From Halothiobacillaceae bacterium (GTDB lineage: Bacteria; Pseudomonadota; Gammaproteobacteria; Halothiobacillales; Halothiobacillaceae): DNA of 64,000 nucleotides. Under the pieces are notes generated by a model, which was not told the DNA's origin, searched no databases, and saw nothing but the letters and a program-made list of their open reading frames with translations. How positions within the stretch are numbered: the first letter of the stretch is position 1; the number at the start of each line of letters is the position of its first letter. This document shows positions 1 through 8,217 of this stretch, piece after piece. The position numbers and the translations under genes are program-made. The stretch is from contig JAQVHL010000001.1 of assembly GCA_028696185.1 (NCBI GenBank), positions 1 through 64,000 of the forward strand, read 5' to 3'.

Positions 1-190
1 CTTTCTTTGCTTGCCCAAAGAAAGGTACCAAAGAAAAGGCACCCCCACGGAGGCGCCCTTCGGGCAAGCCCTGGCCGGGGCCGCTCCGACCGGGCCGTCC
101 CGACGCGACATCCTGTCGCGGCGGGACGGCCCGGTCTCCACAACCCCGTCCATGGCGCCTCCAAGGGGGTTCTGGGAATCCTTCGTCCGG
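1..190 (+). repeat. dispersed hairpin repeat, copy A (cut by window start)
   Basis: Non-coding repeat unit that recurs at 222-432 (inverted), 604-874 (direct) and 13361-13480 (inverted). Hairpin 1 pairs 1-9 with 16-24. Hairpin 2 pairs 96-102 with 122-128 and 104-109 with 115-120 around the loop ATCCT. The unit then runs into a shared block ending in CCAAGGGGG at 161-169. Copy A lacks the third hairpin found in the other copies. Open frames across it run in several phases with no consistent ribosome site, so I do not call genes here. The head probably continues upstream of the window. Confidence 0.85.
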
Positions 191-221
191 CGCAGAATTG
201 TTGGGCGAGCGTGGACGGTGG

Positions 222-432
222 GAAGGGCCCCCTTGGGACCGCCGTGGACTGGCCTGTGGAAGCCGGGTAAATGGGCCAGGGATGGCCCATTTAGCTCCGC
301 CGCGACAGGATGTCGCGTCGGAGCGGCCCGGCTGGAGCAGGTCAGGCCAGGGCTTGCCCGAAGGGCGGTCCCGTGGGGGTGTGTTCTTTTGGTTACTTTT
401 CTTGCACAAGCAAGAAAAGTGACTCGCCCGCT
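222..432 (-). repeat. dispersed hairpin repeat, copy A' (inverted)
   Basis: Inverted copy lying tail-to-tail with copy A. Hairpin 3 is a perfect 10-bp stem (268-277 with 284-293). Hairpin 2 is 294-299/319-324 plus 301-306/312-317, and its loop AGGAT is the complement of the loop in copy A. Hairpin 1 is an 11-bp stem (395-405 with 410-420). Several stem positions differ from copies A and B, but both arms change together so pairing is kept. The stretch 433-603 between this copy and the next holds no gene I can support. Confidence 0.85.
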
Positions 433-603
433 TTCGCTGGCGCCTGTTTGAAAGACTAAGCCTCATGGCGGGCGAAAAAGGGCTCCAACGGTTCTTGAAA
501 GCGGCTTTAACTGGCGCCTGAACGACTTGATCTTTCGCAAGTAGACAGGCTTGCGCACTGTTTCGCCCGCCTCAAGCAGCGCACTTCGAACGGCCCGCAT
601 CGC

Positions 604-874
604 ACGCGGGCGAGTACCTTTCTTTGCTTGCCCAAAGAAAGGTACCAAAGAAAAGGCACCCCCACGGAGGCGCCCTTCGGGCAAGCCATGGCCGGGGCCG
701 CTCCGACCGGGCCGTCCCGACACAACATCCTGTTGTGGCGGGACTGAAAGGGCCCTCCATGGCCCTTTCACCCGGTCTCCACGACCCCGTCCATGGCGCC
801 TCCAAGGGGGACTCCCTCTGTTCAGCTCGGTCTTGGGTGTCAGGAAAACCTTCGTTTTATAAACATCCTCTGAG
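604..874 (+). repeat. dispersed hairpin repeat, copy B (most complete)
   Basis: Direct copy of the unit, head-to-head with copy A'. From 618 it matches copy A from position 1 almost base for base. Hairpin 2 (714-744) has the inner stem CACAAC/GTTGTG where copy A has CGCGAC/GTCGCG, so two base pairs changed on both arms. Hairpin 3 (745-754 with 761-770) is a perfect 10-bp stem absent from copy A. The tail at 850-874 (CTTCGTTTT, then a TAAAC-like run and CTCTGAG) recurs at 13361-13386 inverted and 22114-22139. A weak TATAAA at 858-863 could serve the gene at 902. Confidence 0.85.
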
Positions 875-901
875 CCCCCTCACTATTAAGGAGATGATTT
901 C

Positions 902-1570
902 ATGAACTACCGTAATACCTGTACCCGTGGCGCCGTGCTGGCCCTGATGCTCATGGGCCTGAGCGCCTGCGATGGCGGTTCGTCCGGTCCGGGAAACACC
1001 GCCGGCCCTGCGCCGGTTCCTCCGCCCGAGGCGGCCGTACTGAGCGATGCCGAGCGCGCGGATCTTTTGTTCACGCGCGAGGAAGAAAAACTGGCACGCG
1101 ATGTCTACCGGCAGGCGCATGCGCGCTGGGCCGTGTCGGTGTTCGACAACATCGCCTCCGCCGAGTCTCAGCATATGGCCCAGGCGCTGGATGTGCTGCT
1201 GGCCTTTGGTCTGAGCGATCCCGTCGTCGACGAAAACGTGGTGGGCCTGTTCAGCGATCCCGAGCTGACCCGCCTGTATGCCGAACTTGACGCGCGTACC
1301 GCGCAATCCCTGCCGGAAGCCTTGCGGGCCGGTGCTTGGGTGGAGGAGGTGGACATCCTCGATCTCCGCGCTGCGGCCTACGCGACGGAAAATCCGACTC
1401 TGGATGCCTTGTATGCCTCACTGGAATGCGGTTCGCGCAACCATTTGCGCGCTTTTGCGGAGCAGTGGTCCGGCATGACGGGCACGGACTATGCCCCGCA
1501 ATTGATGACGGTGGCGGATGTGGCGGCCATTCTGAACACGCCTCAGGAGCGTTGCGGCGCTCGCCCGTAA
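902..1570 (+). CDS. DUF2202 ferritin-like lipoprotein
   Basis: Predicted 222-residue secreted lipoprotein. Residues 1-23 form a signal peptide ending in the lipobox LSAC, so Cys23 would be lipidated after cleavage. A Gly/Pro-rich linker follows, then from about residue 50 a helical DUF2202 domain, recognisable from the REEEKLARDVY stretch and later Glu/His positions (SAESQHM, NHLRAF) typical of ferritin-like di-metal folds. The start is supported by AAGGAG about 7 bases upstream of the ATG. It sits between the repeat array and a heavy-metal efflux operon on the same strand, 47 bases ahead of it. A metal-related periplasmic role is possible but is inference, because DUF2202 has no firmly assigned function that I know of. 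Confidence 0.8.
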   Translation: MNYRNTCTRGAVLALMLMGLSACDGGSSGPGNTAGPAPVPPPEAAVLSDAERADLLFTREEEKLARDVYRQAHARWAVSVFDNIASAESQHMAQALDVLLAFGLSDPVVDENVVGLFSDPELTRLYAELDARTAQSLPEALRAGAWVEEVDILDLRAAAYATENPTLDALYASLECGSRNHLRAFAEQWSGMTGTDYAPQLMTVADVAAILNTPQERCGARP

Positions 1571-1617
1571 CAGATTGAAACAGCTCTGCCGCCTCCGGCT
1601 GCGCTAGACTCCGGCTC

Positions 1618-2862
1618 ATGACTATCACCTCATCCCTTTTGGGGCGCGCATCCTGGCGTCCCGTCCCGTTACTGCTGTGCCTGTGTGCGCTGCTCCCGCG
1701 TGCCGTTGATGCCCGCACCCTGGCTGAAGCGGTGGATGCGGCGCAGGCGCATTTGCCTGAACGCATGATCGGAGAGGAGCGCGCCCAATGGGCGCAGGCT
1801 CAACATCACCGGGCGCAAACCGCACTGGCGGCGCCGGTCGAGCTCCGGCTGGGGCAGCGTGGGTTCGGGCAGGGCGCGGCACACGGGGTCAGTGAAACCG
1901 AGCTTGGCCTGGGGCTCGTTCTGCCACGACCGGGGCAGAACGAATTGCTGGAACGTCTGGCGGATCAATCCCGCCGCGAGGCCGATGAAAGCCGGATGTG
2001 GGTGCGCTGGCAGGCTGCGGGCGTAGTGCGGGAGGCCCTGTGGGCGCTGCGCCGTGAGCAGGCGCGTCTGGCCCTGGCGGAACAGGCCGTGGAGACGGCG
2101 AAAGAGCTTGTGGCGCAAGTCGCCAGGCGGGTGCGGCTGGGCGAGGTCCCGGTCGGGGACGAAACCCTGGCGCGCTCGGAGTGGTTGCGCGAGCGTGCGC
2201 TTCTGGCCGAGGTGCGGGCGGCGGAGTTGGCGGCACAGGCCGTCTGGCTGCGCTTGACGGGGGATGCTGCCTTGCCTGCGGATGCCGAGGAGTTCCTGAG
2301 TGAGGTTCCGCCTGATGCGCATCCGGCCCGGAGACTTGCACGCGCGGCGATTGAGCGCGCCGTGCTGGATCTTGAGCTGCGTCGCAAGGAAGGCGCAGGC
2401 GCTCCCGTACTGGAGGTGGGCGTGCGTAACGAGCGGGCCAGTACGGGCGCGGACTGGGGGAAAAGCGTGTTCGTCAATCTCAGTCTGCCCCTGCCTTCGC
2501 CGGGGCATGAGGCGCCGCGTGTGCTCCCGGCTGAGCAGGCGCGCACCGAGGCGCTGATGGCCCTGGAGCGTTTCGAATACGAACAGGCCCGTGAACAGGC
2601 GCGCCTCGACGCCCTTCTTGCCGCGTCTGCCGAGGCGCTGCAACTGGCGGTGGAGCGTGAGCAACTTGCCGCCTTGCAGCTACGACGCGAAGAGAAGTCA
2701 CTCGTACTTGGGGAGGTCGATATGGATCGCCTGCTCCGCATGCGCCGCGCCTGGCGCGAAGCGGCGCTGGAGGTGGCGGAGCGCCGCGTGGCGGGTTTTG
2801 CCCTGATCGCTCAACGCAATCAATGGATGGGGGATGTGCCTCGTTCGGGAGATCGTCCATGA
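1618..2862 (+). CDS. TolC-family outer-membrane efflux protein (CzcC/CusC-like)
   Basis: Predicted 414-residue outer-membrane channel component of a tripartite metal exporter. An N-terminal signal peptide (about residues 1-32, ending near DAR) is followed by Ala/Glu/Leu/Arg-rich coiled-coil helices in two halves, the usual outer-membrane-efflux architecture. Short beta-strand segments occur around 85-105 (ETELGLGLVLP) and 280-300 (GKSVFVNLSLPLP). The gene overlaps the next one by ATGA at 2859-2862, so the pair is likely translationally coupled. I see no good ribosome-binding site before the chosen ATG. Identification rests on architecture and context; the substrate cannot be read from this protein. 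Confidence 0.8.
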   Translation: MTITSSLLGRASWRPVPLLLCLCALLPRAVDARTLAEAVDAAQAHLPERMIGEERAQWAQAQHHRAQTALAAPVELRLGQRGFGQGAAHGVSETELGLGLVLPRPGQNELLERLADQSRREADESRMWVRWQAAGVVREALWALRREQARLALAEQAVETAKELVAQVARRVRLGEVPVGDETLARSEWLRERALLAEVRAAELAAQAVWLRLTGDAALPADAEEFLSEVPPDAHPARRLARAAIERAVLDLELRRKEGAGAPVLEVGVRNERASTGADWGKSVFVNLSLPLPSPGHEAPRVLPAEQARTEALMALERFEYEQAREQARLDALLAASAEALQLAVEREQLAALQLRREEKSLVLGEVDMDRLLRMRRAWREAALEVAERRVAGFALIAQRNQWMGDVPRSGDRP

Positions 2863-3992
2863 ACCCCTGGTTCTTTCGGCTTGCCTTCGGGATGGTGTGT
2901 TTGTCCGCGGTGGCACGCGCCGGAACGCCCGTTGAAGGGCAGGGTTTTGAGCGTCTTCACATCGAGGAAGGCCGGCTGGCGCGGGTCGATCTGAGTTTGG
3001 CCTCTCCCGAGCGGGCGGATTATGTGCCTCTGGCACGTGGGCTGGCGCGGGTAGCCGTGGGGGCGTCGGGCGGTGTGGCCCAGGTGGTGAGTGCGCCGGC
3101 AGAGGGGCGTATCGTTTCCCTGGCGCGGGGCGAGGGGGATGCGGTGCGTGCCAACGAGCCCCTGTTGGTGCTCGACAGCCCGGCGCGGGCTGAGCGGGTG
3201 AGCCTCTGGCGGAGCGCACGTGCGCTGCTGGAGCAGGCGCAGCAGGTGCTGGCGCGGGATCGTGCGCTGCACGCGGAAGGTCTGATCGCGCGCAAGCGTC
3301 TTGAGGAGAGCACGCTGGCGTTTGCCGAGGCGCGCAATGCGCTGGACGCCGCGCGTGAGCGCTTGCGTCAGTTGGGGCTGTCCGATGCGCGGATCGAGTC
3401 GATGTCTGTGGAAACCGGCGAGCCGGCCGGTCAGCTTGTCGTGCGTGCGCCGGTCGATGGGCGCATTGCCGGATTGCGTGTCGCGCCCGGTCAGCGGGTG
3501 GCGGCAGCGGACGCGCTGTTGAGTCTGTTGCCCGATAGCGGCACCTGGTTGTGGCTGCCGGTGAGCGCATCGGTCGCTGCCGGTGTGCGCCCCACGGATA
3601 CGCTGCGTGTCGAGGGCTGCGCGTCGTCGGCGCCGGTCGTGGCGGTCGAGCCGCGTGCCGATCCGCAGAGCCAGACGGTAACGCTGCGCGCACGTATGCA
3701 GGGCGATTGCCCCGCGCTTTTCGACGGTTTGCGCGTACCGGCGAGTTTGCAAACCCGCATGGAGGGCGCCGCCTGGCGTGTGCCGGGTGCCGCCCTGGTG
3801 CGGCGCGAGGGGCGGGATTACCTGTTCGTGCGCGATGAGGCGGGCGTGCTTGTCCTGCCGGTCACGCTACTGGCGCGCGATGGCGAAGCGGTGATTCTAC
3901 GTGGGGAGCGTTTGTCCGCTGAGGTGTCGGTGGTGGTGCAGGGCATCGCCCAGCTCAAGGCGCATTGGCTGGGTATGGGGGGCGGTGAGTGA
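2859..3992 (+). CDS. RND efflux periplasmic adaptor (CzcB/CusB-like)
   Basis: Predicted 377-residue membrane-fusion protein linking the inner-membrane pump to the outer-membrane channel. I chose the ATG at 2859, overlapping the upstream stop by four bases, because it begins directly with a signal peptide (MNPWFFRL to VARAG); an earlier in-frame start would put 12 polar residues before it. A lipoyl/barrel-sandwich half lies at about 85-120 (GRIVSLARGEGDAVRANEPLLVLD), a helical hairpin at about 120-185, the second lipoyl half at about 190-225 (VRAPVDGRIAGLRVAPGQRV), then beta-barrel and membrane-proximal domains. No His-rich or Met-rich metal-binding tail is visible. It overlaps the pump gene. 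Confidence 0.85.
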   Translation: MNPWFFRLAFGMVCLSAVARAGTPVEGQGFERLHIEEGRLARVDLSLASPERADYVPLARGLARVAVGASGGVAQVVSAPAEGRIVSLARGEGDAVRANEPLLVLDSPARAERVSLWRSARALLEQAQQVLARDRALHAEGLIARKRLEESTLAFAEARNALDAARERLRQLGLSDARIESMSVETGEPAGQLVVRAPVDGRIAGLRVAPGQRVAAADALLSLLPDSGTWLWLPVSASVAAGVRPTDTLRVEGCASSAPVVAVEPRADPQSQTVTLRARMQGDCPALFDGLRVPASLQTRMEGAAWRVPGAALVRREGRDYLFVRDEAGVLVLPVTLLARDGEAVILRGERLSAEVSVVVQGIAQLKAHWLGMGGGE

Positions 3993-6900
3993 TGCTGGCC
4001 GCTCTGATCCGGTTTTGTCTGGCGCAACGTCTTCTGGTGCTGCTTTTGGGGCTGGGGCTGGCGGTGGCCGGCGCCTTGGCGTTTCGCGATCTGCCGCTGG
4101 ATGCCTTTCCCGATGTGTCGCCCACCCAGGTGAAAATCATTCTCAAGGCGCCGGGCATGACGCCGGAGGAAGTCGAGGCCCGTCTGGTCGCTCCGCTTGA
4201 AGCCGAGCTTCTGGGCATTGCCGATCAGCGCATGCTGCGCTCGGTGGCCAAGTACGGCCTGGCGGACATCACGCTGGATTTTGCCGAAGGCACGGACATC
4301 TATTGGGCACGGGCTCAGGTCAACGAGCGGATGGTGGGACTGCTTGGCTCGCTTCCGCCCGGTGTGAGCGGGGGTGTGGCCCCCATCACCACGCCGCTGG
4401 GCGATGTTTTCATGTTCACGCTCGAAGGGGGTGGGCTGTCGCTGGCCGAGCGTCGCCATGTGCTGGACTGGGTGATCCGCCCGGCGCTACGCACCGTGCC
4501 GGGCGTGGCCGATGTCAACGCACTGGGGGGCGAAGTCCGGGCTTTCGAGGTGGTGCCCGACCCGGAGCGCCTGGCCGCGCGCGGTCTGGATGTCGAAATG
4601 CTGGCGCGGGCGCTTCAGGCCAACAACCGCAACGATGGCGCCGGGCGTCTGAATGTCGGGGAGGAAGCCCTTCTGGTGCGCAGCGAGGGGCGCGTGCGCA
4701 CACTGGAGGATGTCGCGGCCACGGTAGTCGCCCGTCGGGGCGAAGTGGCGCTGACGGTGGGCGATGTGGCGACGGTCCGGCTGGGGGCGCTGACGCGCTA
4801 CGGCGCAGTAACGCACGATGGGCGGGGGGAGACGGTGCAGGGCCTGGTACTGGCTCTGCGCGGCGCGAATGCGCGTGAGGTGATCGACGGCGTACGGGCA
4901 CGGCTCGGGGACTTGCAACCCGCCTTGCCGCCGGGGCTGGACGTCAAGGTGTTCTACGACCGCAGCCAGCTCGTGGATCGTGCCCTGTTCACGGTCGGCA
5001 AGGCTCTGGGGGAAGCGGTGGCCCTGGTGCTGATCCTCTTGGTGCTGCTTCTGGGTAATCCGCGCGCTGCGCTCGTTGTGGCCTTGAGTCTGCCGCTTTC
5101 GGCATTGGGAACGTTTTTCCTGATGCGTGAGGCGGGGCTGTCCGCCAATCTCATGTCCCTGGGCGGTCTGGCCATCGCCATCGGCATGCTGGTGGATGGG
5201 GCGGTCGTGGTGGTGGAGAATATCGTGCGCGAACTGGAGCGGGATGCCGGCCCCCGGCCGCGCCTGCATCTGATCTACCGGGCCACCCGCGAGGTGGCCG
5301 CGCCCGTGGTTTCCGGCATTGTCATTATCATGATCGTCTTCCTTCCCCTGCTGACGCTCGAAGGGCTGGAGGGAAAACTGTTCCGTCCGGTGGCGATGAC
5401 CATCCTGTTCGCGCTGGGTACGGCGCTTGTGTTGTCGCTGACCGTGGTCCCGGTGCTGGCCTCCTGGGTGCTGCCGAGCGTCATGCGTCCGCAGGAGACG
5501 CGCCTGATGTGCCTGCTGGAGCGCTGGCATGGGGCGACACTGGCCCGCGCGCTGCGCTATCCGCGTACCACCGCCATCGTTGCCCTGTTGCTGATGGGGT
5601 TGGCGCTGGGGCTGTATCCTCGGATCGGCAAGACCTTCCTGCCTACGCTGGACGAGGGTGACCTCCTGGTGCAGTTCGAAAACCTGCCTTCGGCCAACCT
5701 CGATGAAACCCTGACGCTCAATACCCGTCTGCAGGCGCAATTGCTCGCCCAGGTGCCGGAAATCGCGCATATCGTGGCGCGAACGGGCTCGGACGAGCTG
5801 GGGCTCGATCCCATGGGGCTGAACGATACCGATGGATTTCTCGTGCTGAGGCCCAGGGAACAATGGCAGGTCGCGGACAAGGACGCGTTGCGCGAGCGCA
5901 TCCGCGAGGCACTGGCGCCATTTCCGGGCGTCAATTTCGCGTTTACCCAACCCATCGAGATGCGCGTTTCGGAAATGCTTACCGGCACGCGCGGCGATCT
6001 GGCCGTCAAGGTTTTTGGGCCGGATCTGGCGGTGCTGGGGCGTCTTGCGGACGATATCGCCCGTCTGCTGGCCGGTATTCCCGGTGCGACGGATGTGGTG
6101 GCGCCGGAAAACGAAGGCATGCGCTATCTGAACTTCATTGTGGATCGTCAGCGCGCGGGTGATCTGGGGCTTGATGCCGACACGCTGGCCGATGTGCTGC
6201 GCGTGATGGTGGAGGGGCGGGTCCTGGGCACGGTGCAGGAAGGGGGGGCGCGCACGCCGCTGCTCTTGCGTGCGAACGGGTCATTGCAGGCGCTGGAGGG
6301 GCTGAGTCTGCCGGTGGGGGAGGGGCTGTCCCCGCTGTCCCTGTTCGGCCGGTTCGAGGATACCGAGGGCGTGGTATTCGTGAACCGCGAGCAAGCCTCG
6401 CGCTTCACCGTGGTGCGCGCCAACGTCACGGGGCGCGATCTGGGCGGTTTTGTCGAGGAGGCGCGCCAGCACGTGAGCGCGGAGCTCGATCTGCCCGAGG
6501 GCTACCGCATCGAGTGGGGTGGGCAGTTCGAGAACCAGCAGCGGGCCGCCCAGCGTCTGGAGCGGGTCGTCCCAGTCGCCCTGATGCTGATCTTTCTGTT
6601 GCTTTTCATGACCTTCGGTTCCTTGCGTCAGTCGTTTCTGGTTTTTGCCAATATCCCCTTCGCGCTGATCGGCGGGGTAGTGGCCTTGTGGTTGTCCGGG
6701 CAGTATCTGTCCGTGCCGGCCTCCGTGGGCTTTATCGCCCTGCTGGGTATCGCGGTGCTCAATGGCGTGGTGCTCGTCAGTCACTTCAACCAGTTGCGGG
6801 CGATGGGGTTGTCCTTGCAGCAAACCGTGATCGAAGGGACGCGACGCCGTCTGCGTCCGGTGCTGATGACGGCCAGCATTGCCGCTTTGGGTTTGCTGCC

Positions 6901-7063
6901 CCTGCTGTTCGCTCAGGGGCCGGGCTCGGAAATCCAGAAGCCGCTGGCCATCGTGGTGGTGGGCGGGCTGGTCACGGCCACCCTGCTCACGCTGATTCTG
7001 CTGCCCCTGTTGTACCTGCGTTATGCCGAGCCGCAGGCGCGTCCCGAGGGAGCCAAGGCATGA
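3989..7063 (+). CDS. heavy-metal efflux RND pump, CzcA/CusA family
   Basis: Predicted 1024-residue inner-membrane proton/metal antiporter, normal length for the HME-RND family. It has TM1 at about 10-30, a large periplasmic loop, TM2-6, a second periplasmic loop and TM8-12. The TM4 signature is AIGMLVDGAVVVVEN, keeping the Asp and Glu thought to relay protons. The first Asp of the CzcA DFG pattern is absent, and the cleft reads DPMGLNDTD (CzcA-like), so the metal is not assignable by inspection. The start is GTG 3989 (four-base overlap) or ATG 3992. It is followed by the DUF3240 gene with an ATGA overlap. Confidence 0.9.
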   Translation: MMLAALIRFCLAQRLLVLLLGLGLAVAGALAFRDLPLDAFPDVSPTQVKIILKAPGMTPEEVEARLVAPLEAELLGIADQRMLRSVAKYGLADITLDFAEGTDIYWARAQVNERMVGLLGSLPPGVSGGVAPITTPLGDVFMFTLEGGGLSLAERRHVLDWVIRPALRTVPGVADVNALGGEVRAFEVVPDPERLAARGLDVEMLARALQANNRNDGAGRLNVGEEALLVRSEGRVRTLEDVAATVVARRGEVALTVGDVATVRLGALTRYGAVTHDGRGETVQGLVLALRGANAREVIDGVRARLGDLQPALPPGLDVKVFYDRSQLVDRALFTVGKALGEAVALVLILLVLLLGNPRAALVVALSLPLSALGTFFLMREAGLSANLMSLGGLAIAIGMLVDGAVVVVENIVRELERDAGPRPRLHLIYRATREVAAPVVSGIVIIMIVFLPLLTLEGLEGKLFRPVAMTILFALGTALVLSLTVVPVLASWVLPSVMRPQETRLMCLLERWHGATLARALRYPRTTAIVALLLMGLALGLYPRIGKTFLPTLDEGDLLVQFENLPSANLDETLTLNTRLQAQLLAQVPEIAHIVARTGSDELGLDPMGLNDTDGFLVLRPREQWQVADKDALRERIREALAPFPGVNFAFTQPIEMRVSEMLTGTRGDLAVKVFGPDLAVLGRLADDIARLLAGIPGATDVVAPENEGMRYLNFIVDRQRAGDLGLDADTLADVLRVMVEGRVLGTVQEGGARTPLLLRANGSLQALEGLSLPVGEGLSPLSLFGRFEDTEGVVFVNREQASRFTVVRANVTGRDLGGFVEEARQHVSAELDLPEGYRIEWGGQFENQQRAAQRLERVVPVALMLIFLLLFMTFGSLRQSFLVFANIPFALIGGVVALWLSGQYLSVPASVGFIALLGIAVLNGVVLVSHFNQLRAMGLSLQQTVIEGTRRRLRPVLMTASIAALGLLPLLFAQGPGSEIQKPLAIVVVGGLVTATLLTLILLPLLYLRYAEPQARPEGAKA

Positions 7064-7356
7064 TGAGCGCTTCCTGTCTTCTGGTCCTGATCGCGCCCGT
7101 TGCGCTGGAGGAAACCCTGGCCGACTGGATCGAGGAGCGCTTTCCCGGCCAGCCCTGGACCCTTCTGCGCGTGGAAGGGCATGGCAGCCACGGTCTGCCC
7201 ATGAGCGTGTACGAGCAGGTGCTTGGGCGGGTGCATCTGGTCGAGGCGCGCATAGAAACGACGCCCCAGGCTGCGCGCGACGGGATGTGTGAATGGCGAG
7301 AACGCTATCCGGGGGCCGCGGTGCGTGCCTGGATGTTACCCCTGCTGGCGCTTTGA
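7060..7356 (+). CDS. DUF3240 small protein of metal-efflux operon
   Basis: Predicted 98-residue soluble protein, last gene of the four-gene efflux operon, starting inside the pump stop codon (ATGA at 7060-7063). It looks like a PII/ferredoxin-like alpha-beta fold: a strand (CLLVLIAPVALEETLADWI), a helix, a loop with Gly-His-Gly-Ser-His at about 40-44, then VEARIETTPQ and a C-terminal strand. DUF3240 members are commonly found beside HME-RND pumps, and the name rests on that pattern plus context. The GHGSHG loop could bind metal, but that is inference. A second ATG at 7063 is an equally possible start. Confidence 0.75.
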   Translation: MMSASCLLVLIAPVALEETLADWIEERFPGQPWTLLRVEGHGSHGLPMSVYEQVLGRVHLVEARIETTPQAARDGMCEWRERYPGAAVRAWMLPLLAL

Positions 7357-7400
7357 GTGCGCCTTTGCATGGAATGAATGATGCCGGCTTCCGAGGACCG

Positions 7401-8099
7401 TCAAGGCAGAAACGGCAGGGAAATCAGGCGCAGACCGAAGGTCCAGAAGCTTTCCCCGCCGCCGAAGCGGTTGCCGTAAGTGGTGTCGATCTGCACATGC
7501 TCGGGGACGACCCAAAATCGAAATCCCGCCTGGTAGTAATTGCCGTCGCCTTCCTCACCGTAGGTTTCACCTATCCACTGGATATGCGGGGTGAGGCCGA
7601 CTTCGCCGCCAGCCCCCCAGGTCAGGGCGCGTCGGTCGCTGTTGCGTTCGTAAAGCCAGCCGGGGTTCAGGTGCAGGGCGATGTCGGGGGCCAGGGCAAG
7701 GCTGATCGGGGCGTAGGTGTAAAAGCTGCCCAAAAGATCGCTGGTCTCGTAGGGGTGCCCCAAGGCGCCAGCCACCAGCCCCATGCCCCATGTCCGCTCG
7801 TCGAAGGGGCGCAGCAGGGTCTTGAATTGCAGCAAGGCGCTGTCGAAGCGTCGGCCCGCCTCACCGCCACGTTCCCAGGCCAGCGCACCGCCGGCGGTAA
7901 TCTCGACATTATCCACCGGGGTACAGGCGGGCACCGCCCAGTATTCCAGGATGCCGCCGTGGCGCTTGATCCAGGTTTCCAGCTGACAGGCCTTGGCATC
8001 GACGATGCGCGCATCGTCGGTGACCAGCGGGCGGGCCGCCAGGGCGAGCCCCGGCAGGGTCAGCAGAAGGAGCAGTGCGGAGAGGCGGGCGGCGCGCAT
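7401..8099 (-). CDS. exported protein of unknown function, probable beta-barrel
   Basis: Predicted 232-residue protein with a clear signal peptide (MRAARLSALLLLLTLPGLALA, then ARPLVTDDA). The mature part is rich in aromatic and alternating hydrophobic stretches (FRFWVVPEHVQIDTTYGNRF, FWTFGLRLISLPF) with a terminal aromatic-rich strand, which fits an outer-membrane beta-barrel or porin-like protein. The N-terminus resembles a group of conserved hypothetical proteins beginning RPLVTDDAR that I have seen annotated as phenol-pathway MetA-like transporters; I am not sure of that link. It is divergent from hrpA and convergent with the efflux operon. The opposite strand also has an open frame, rejected because it lacks any signal or family signature. 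Confidence 0.65.
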   Translation of the reverse strand: MRAARLSALLLLLTLPGLALAARPLVTDDARIVDAKACQLETWIKRHGGILEYWAVPACTPVDNVEITAGGALAWERGGEAGRRFDSALLQFKTLLRPFDERTWGMGLVAGALGHPYETSDLLGSFYTYAPISLALAPDIALHLNPGWLYERNSDRRALTWGAGGEVGLTPHIQWIGETYGEEGDGNYYQAGFRFWVVPEHVQIDTTYGNRFGGGESFWTFGLRLISLPFLP

Positions 8100-8180
8100 G
8101 AGAGGCTTTTCCGTGGCAAAACGCGCTTGATGTTACGCAGCGCGCATTGAAAATGCGTGACGCGGTGCAGGGCGGGATGC

Positions 8181-8189
8181 TGTTAGAAT
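8181..8189 (+). promoter_or_regulatory. possible extended -10 promoter for hrpA
   Basis: TG followed by one base and TAGAAT (8184-8189) forms an extended -10 element about 28 bases upstream of the GTG start of hrpA. No -35 hexamer with good spacing is visible. Confidence 0.4.
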
Positions 8190-8217
8190 CGCGGTTTTCC
8201 CGATCTCTCATCCCGCC

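Noticed and set aside
7..905. Several short open frames in both directions in the first 900 bases
   Set aside because: They all fall in the hairpin repeats, lack ribosome sites and shift phase between copies.
7293..8150. A 285-codon plus-strand frame opposite the exported protein at 7401-8099
   Set aside because: The minus-strand product has a clear signal peptide and aromatic barrel-like pattern. The plus frame has neither, and is Gln/Gly-rich as expected for an antisense shadow.
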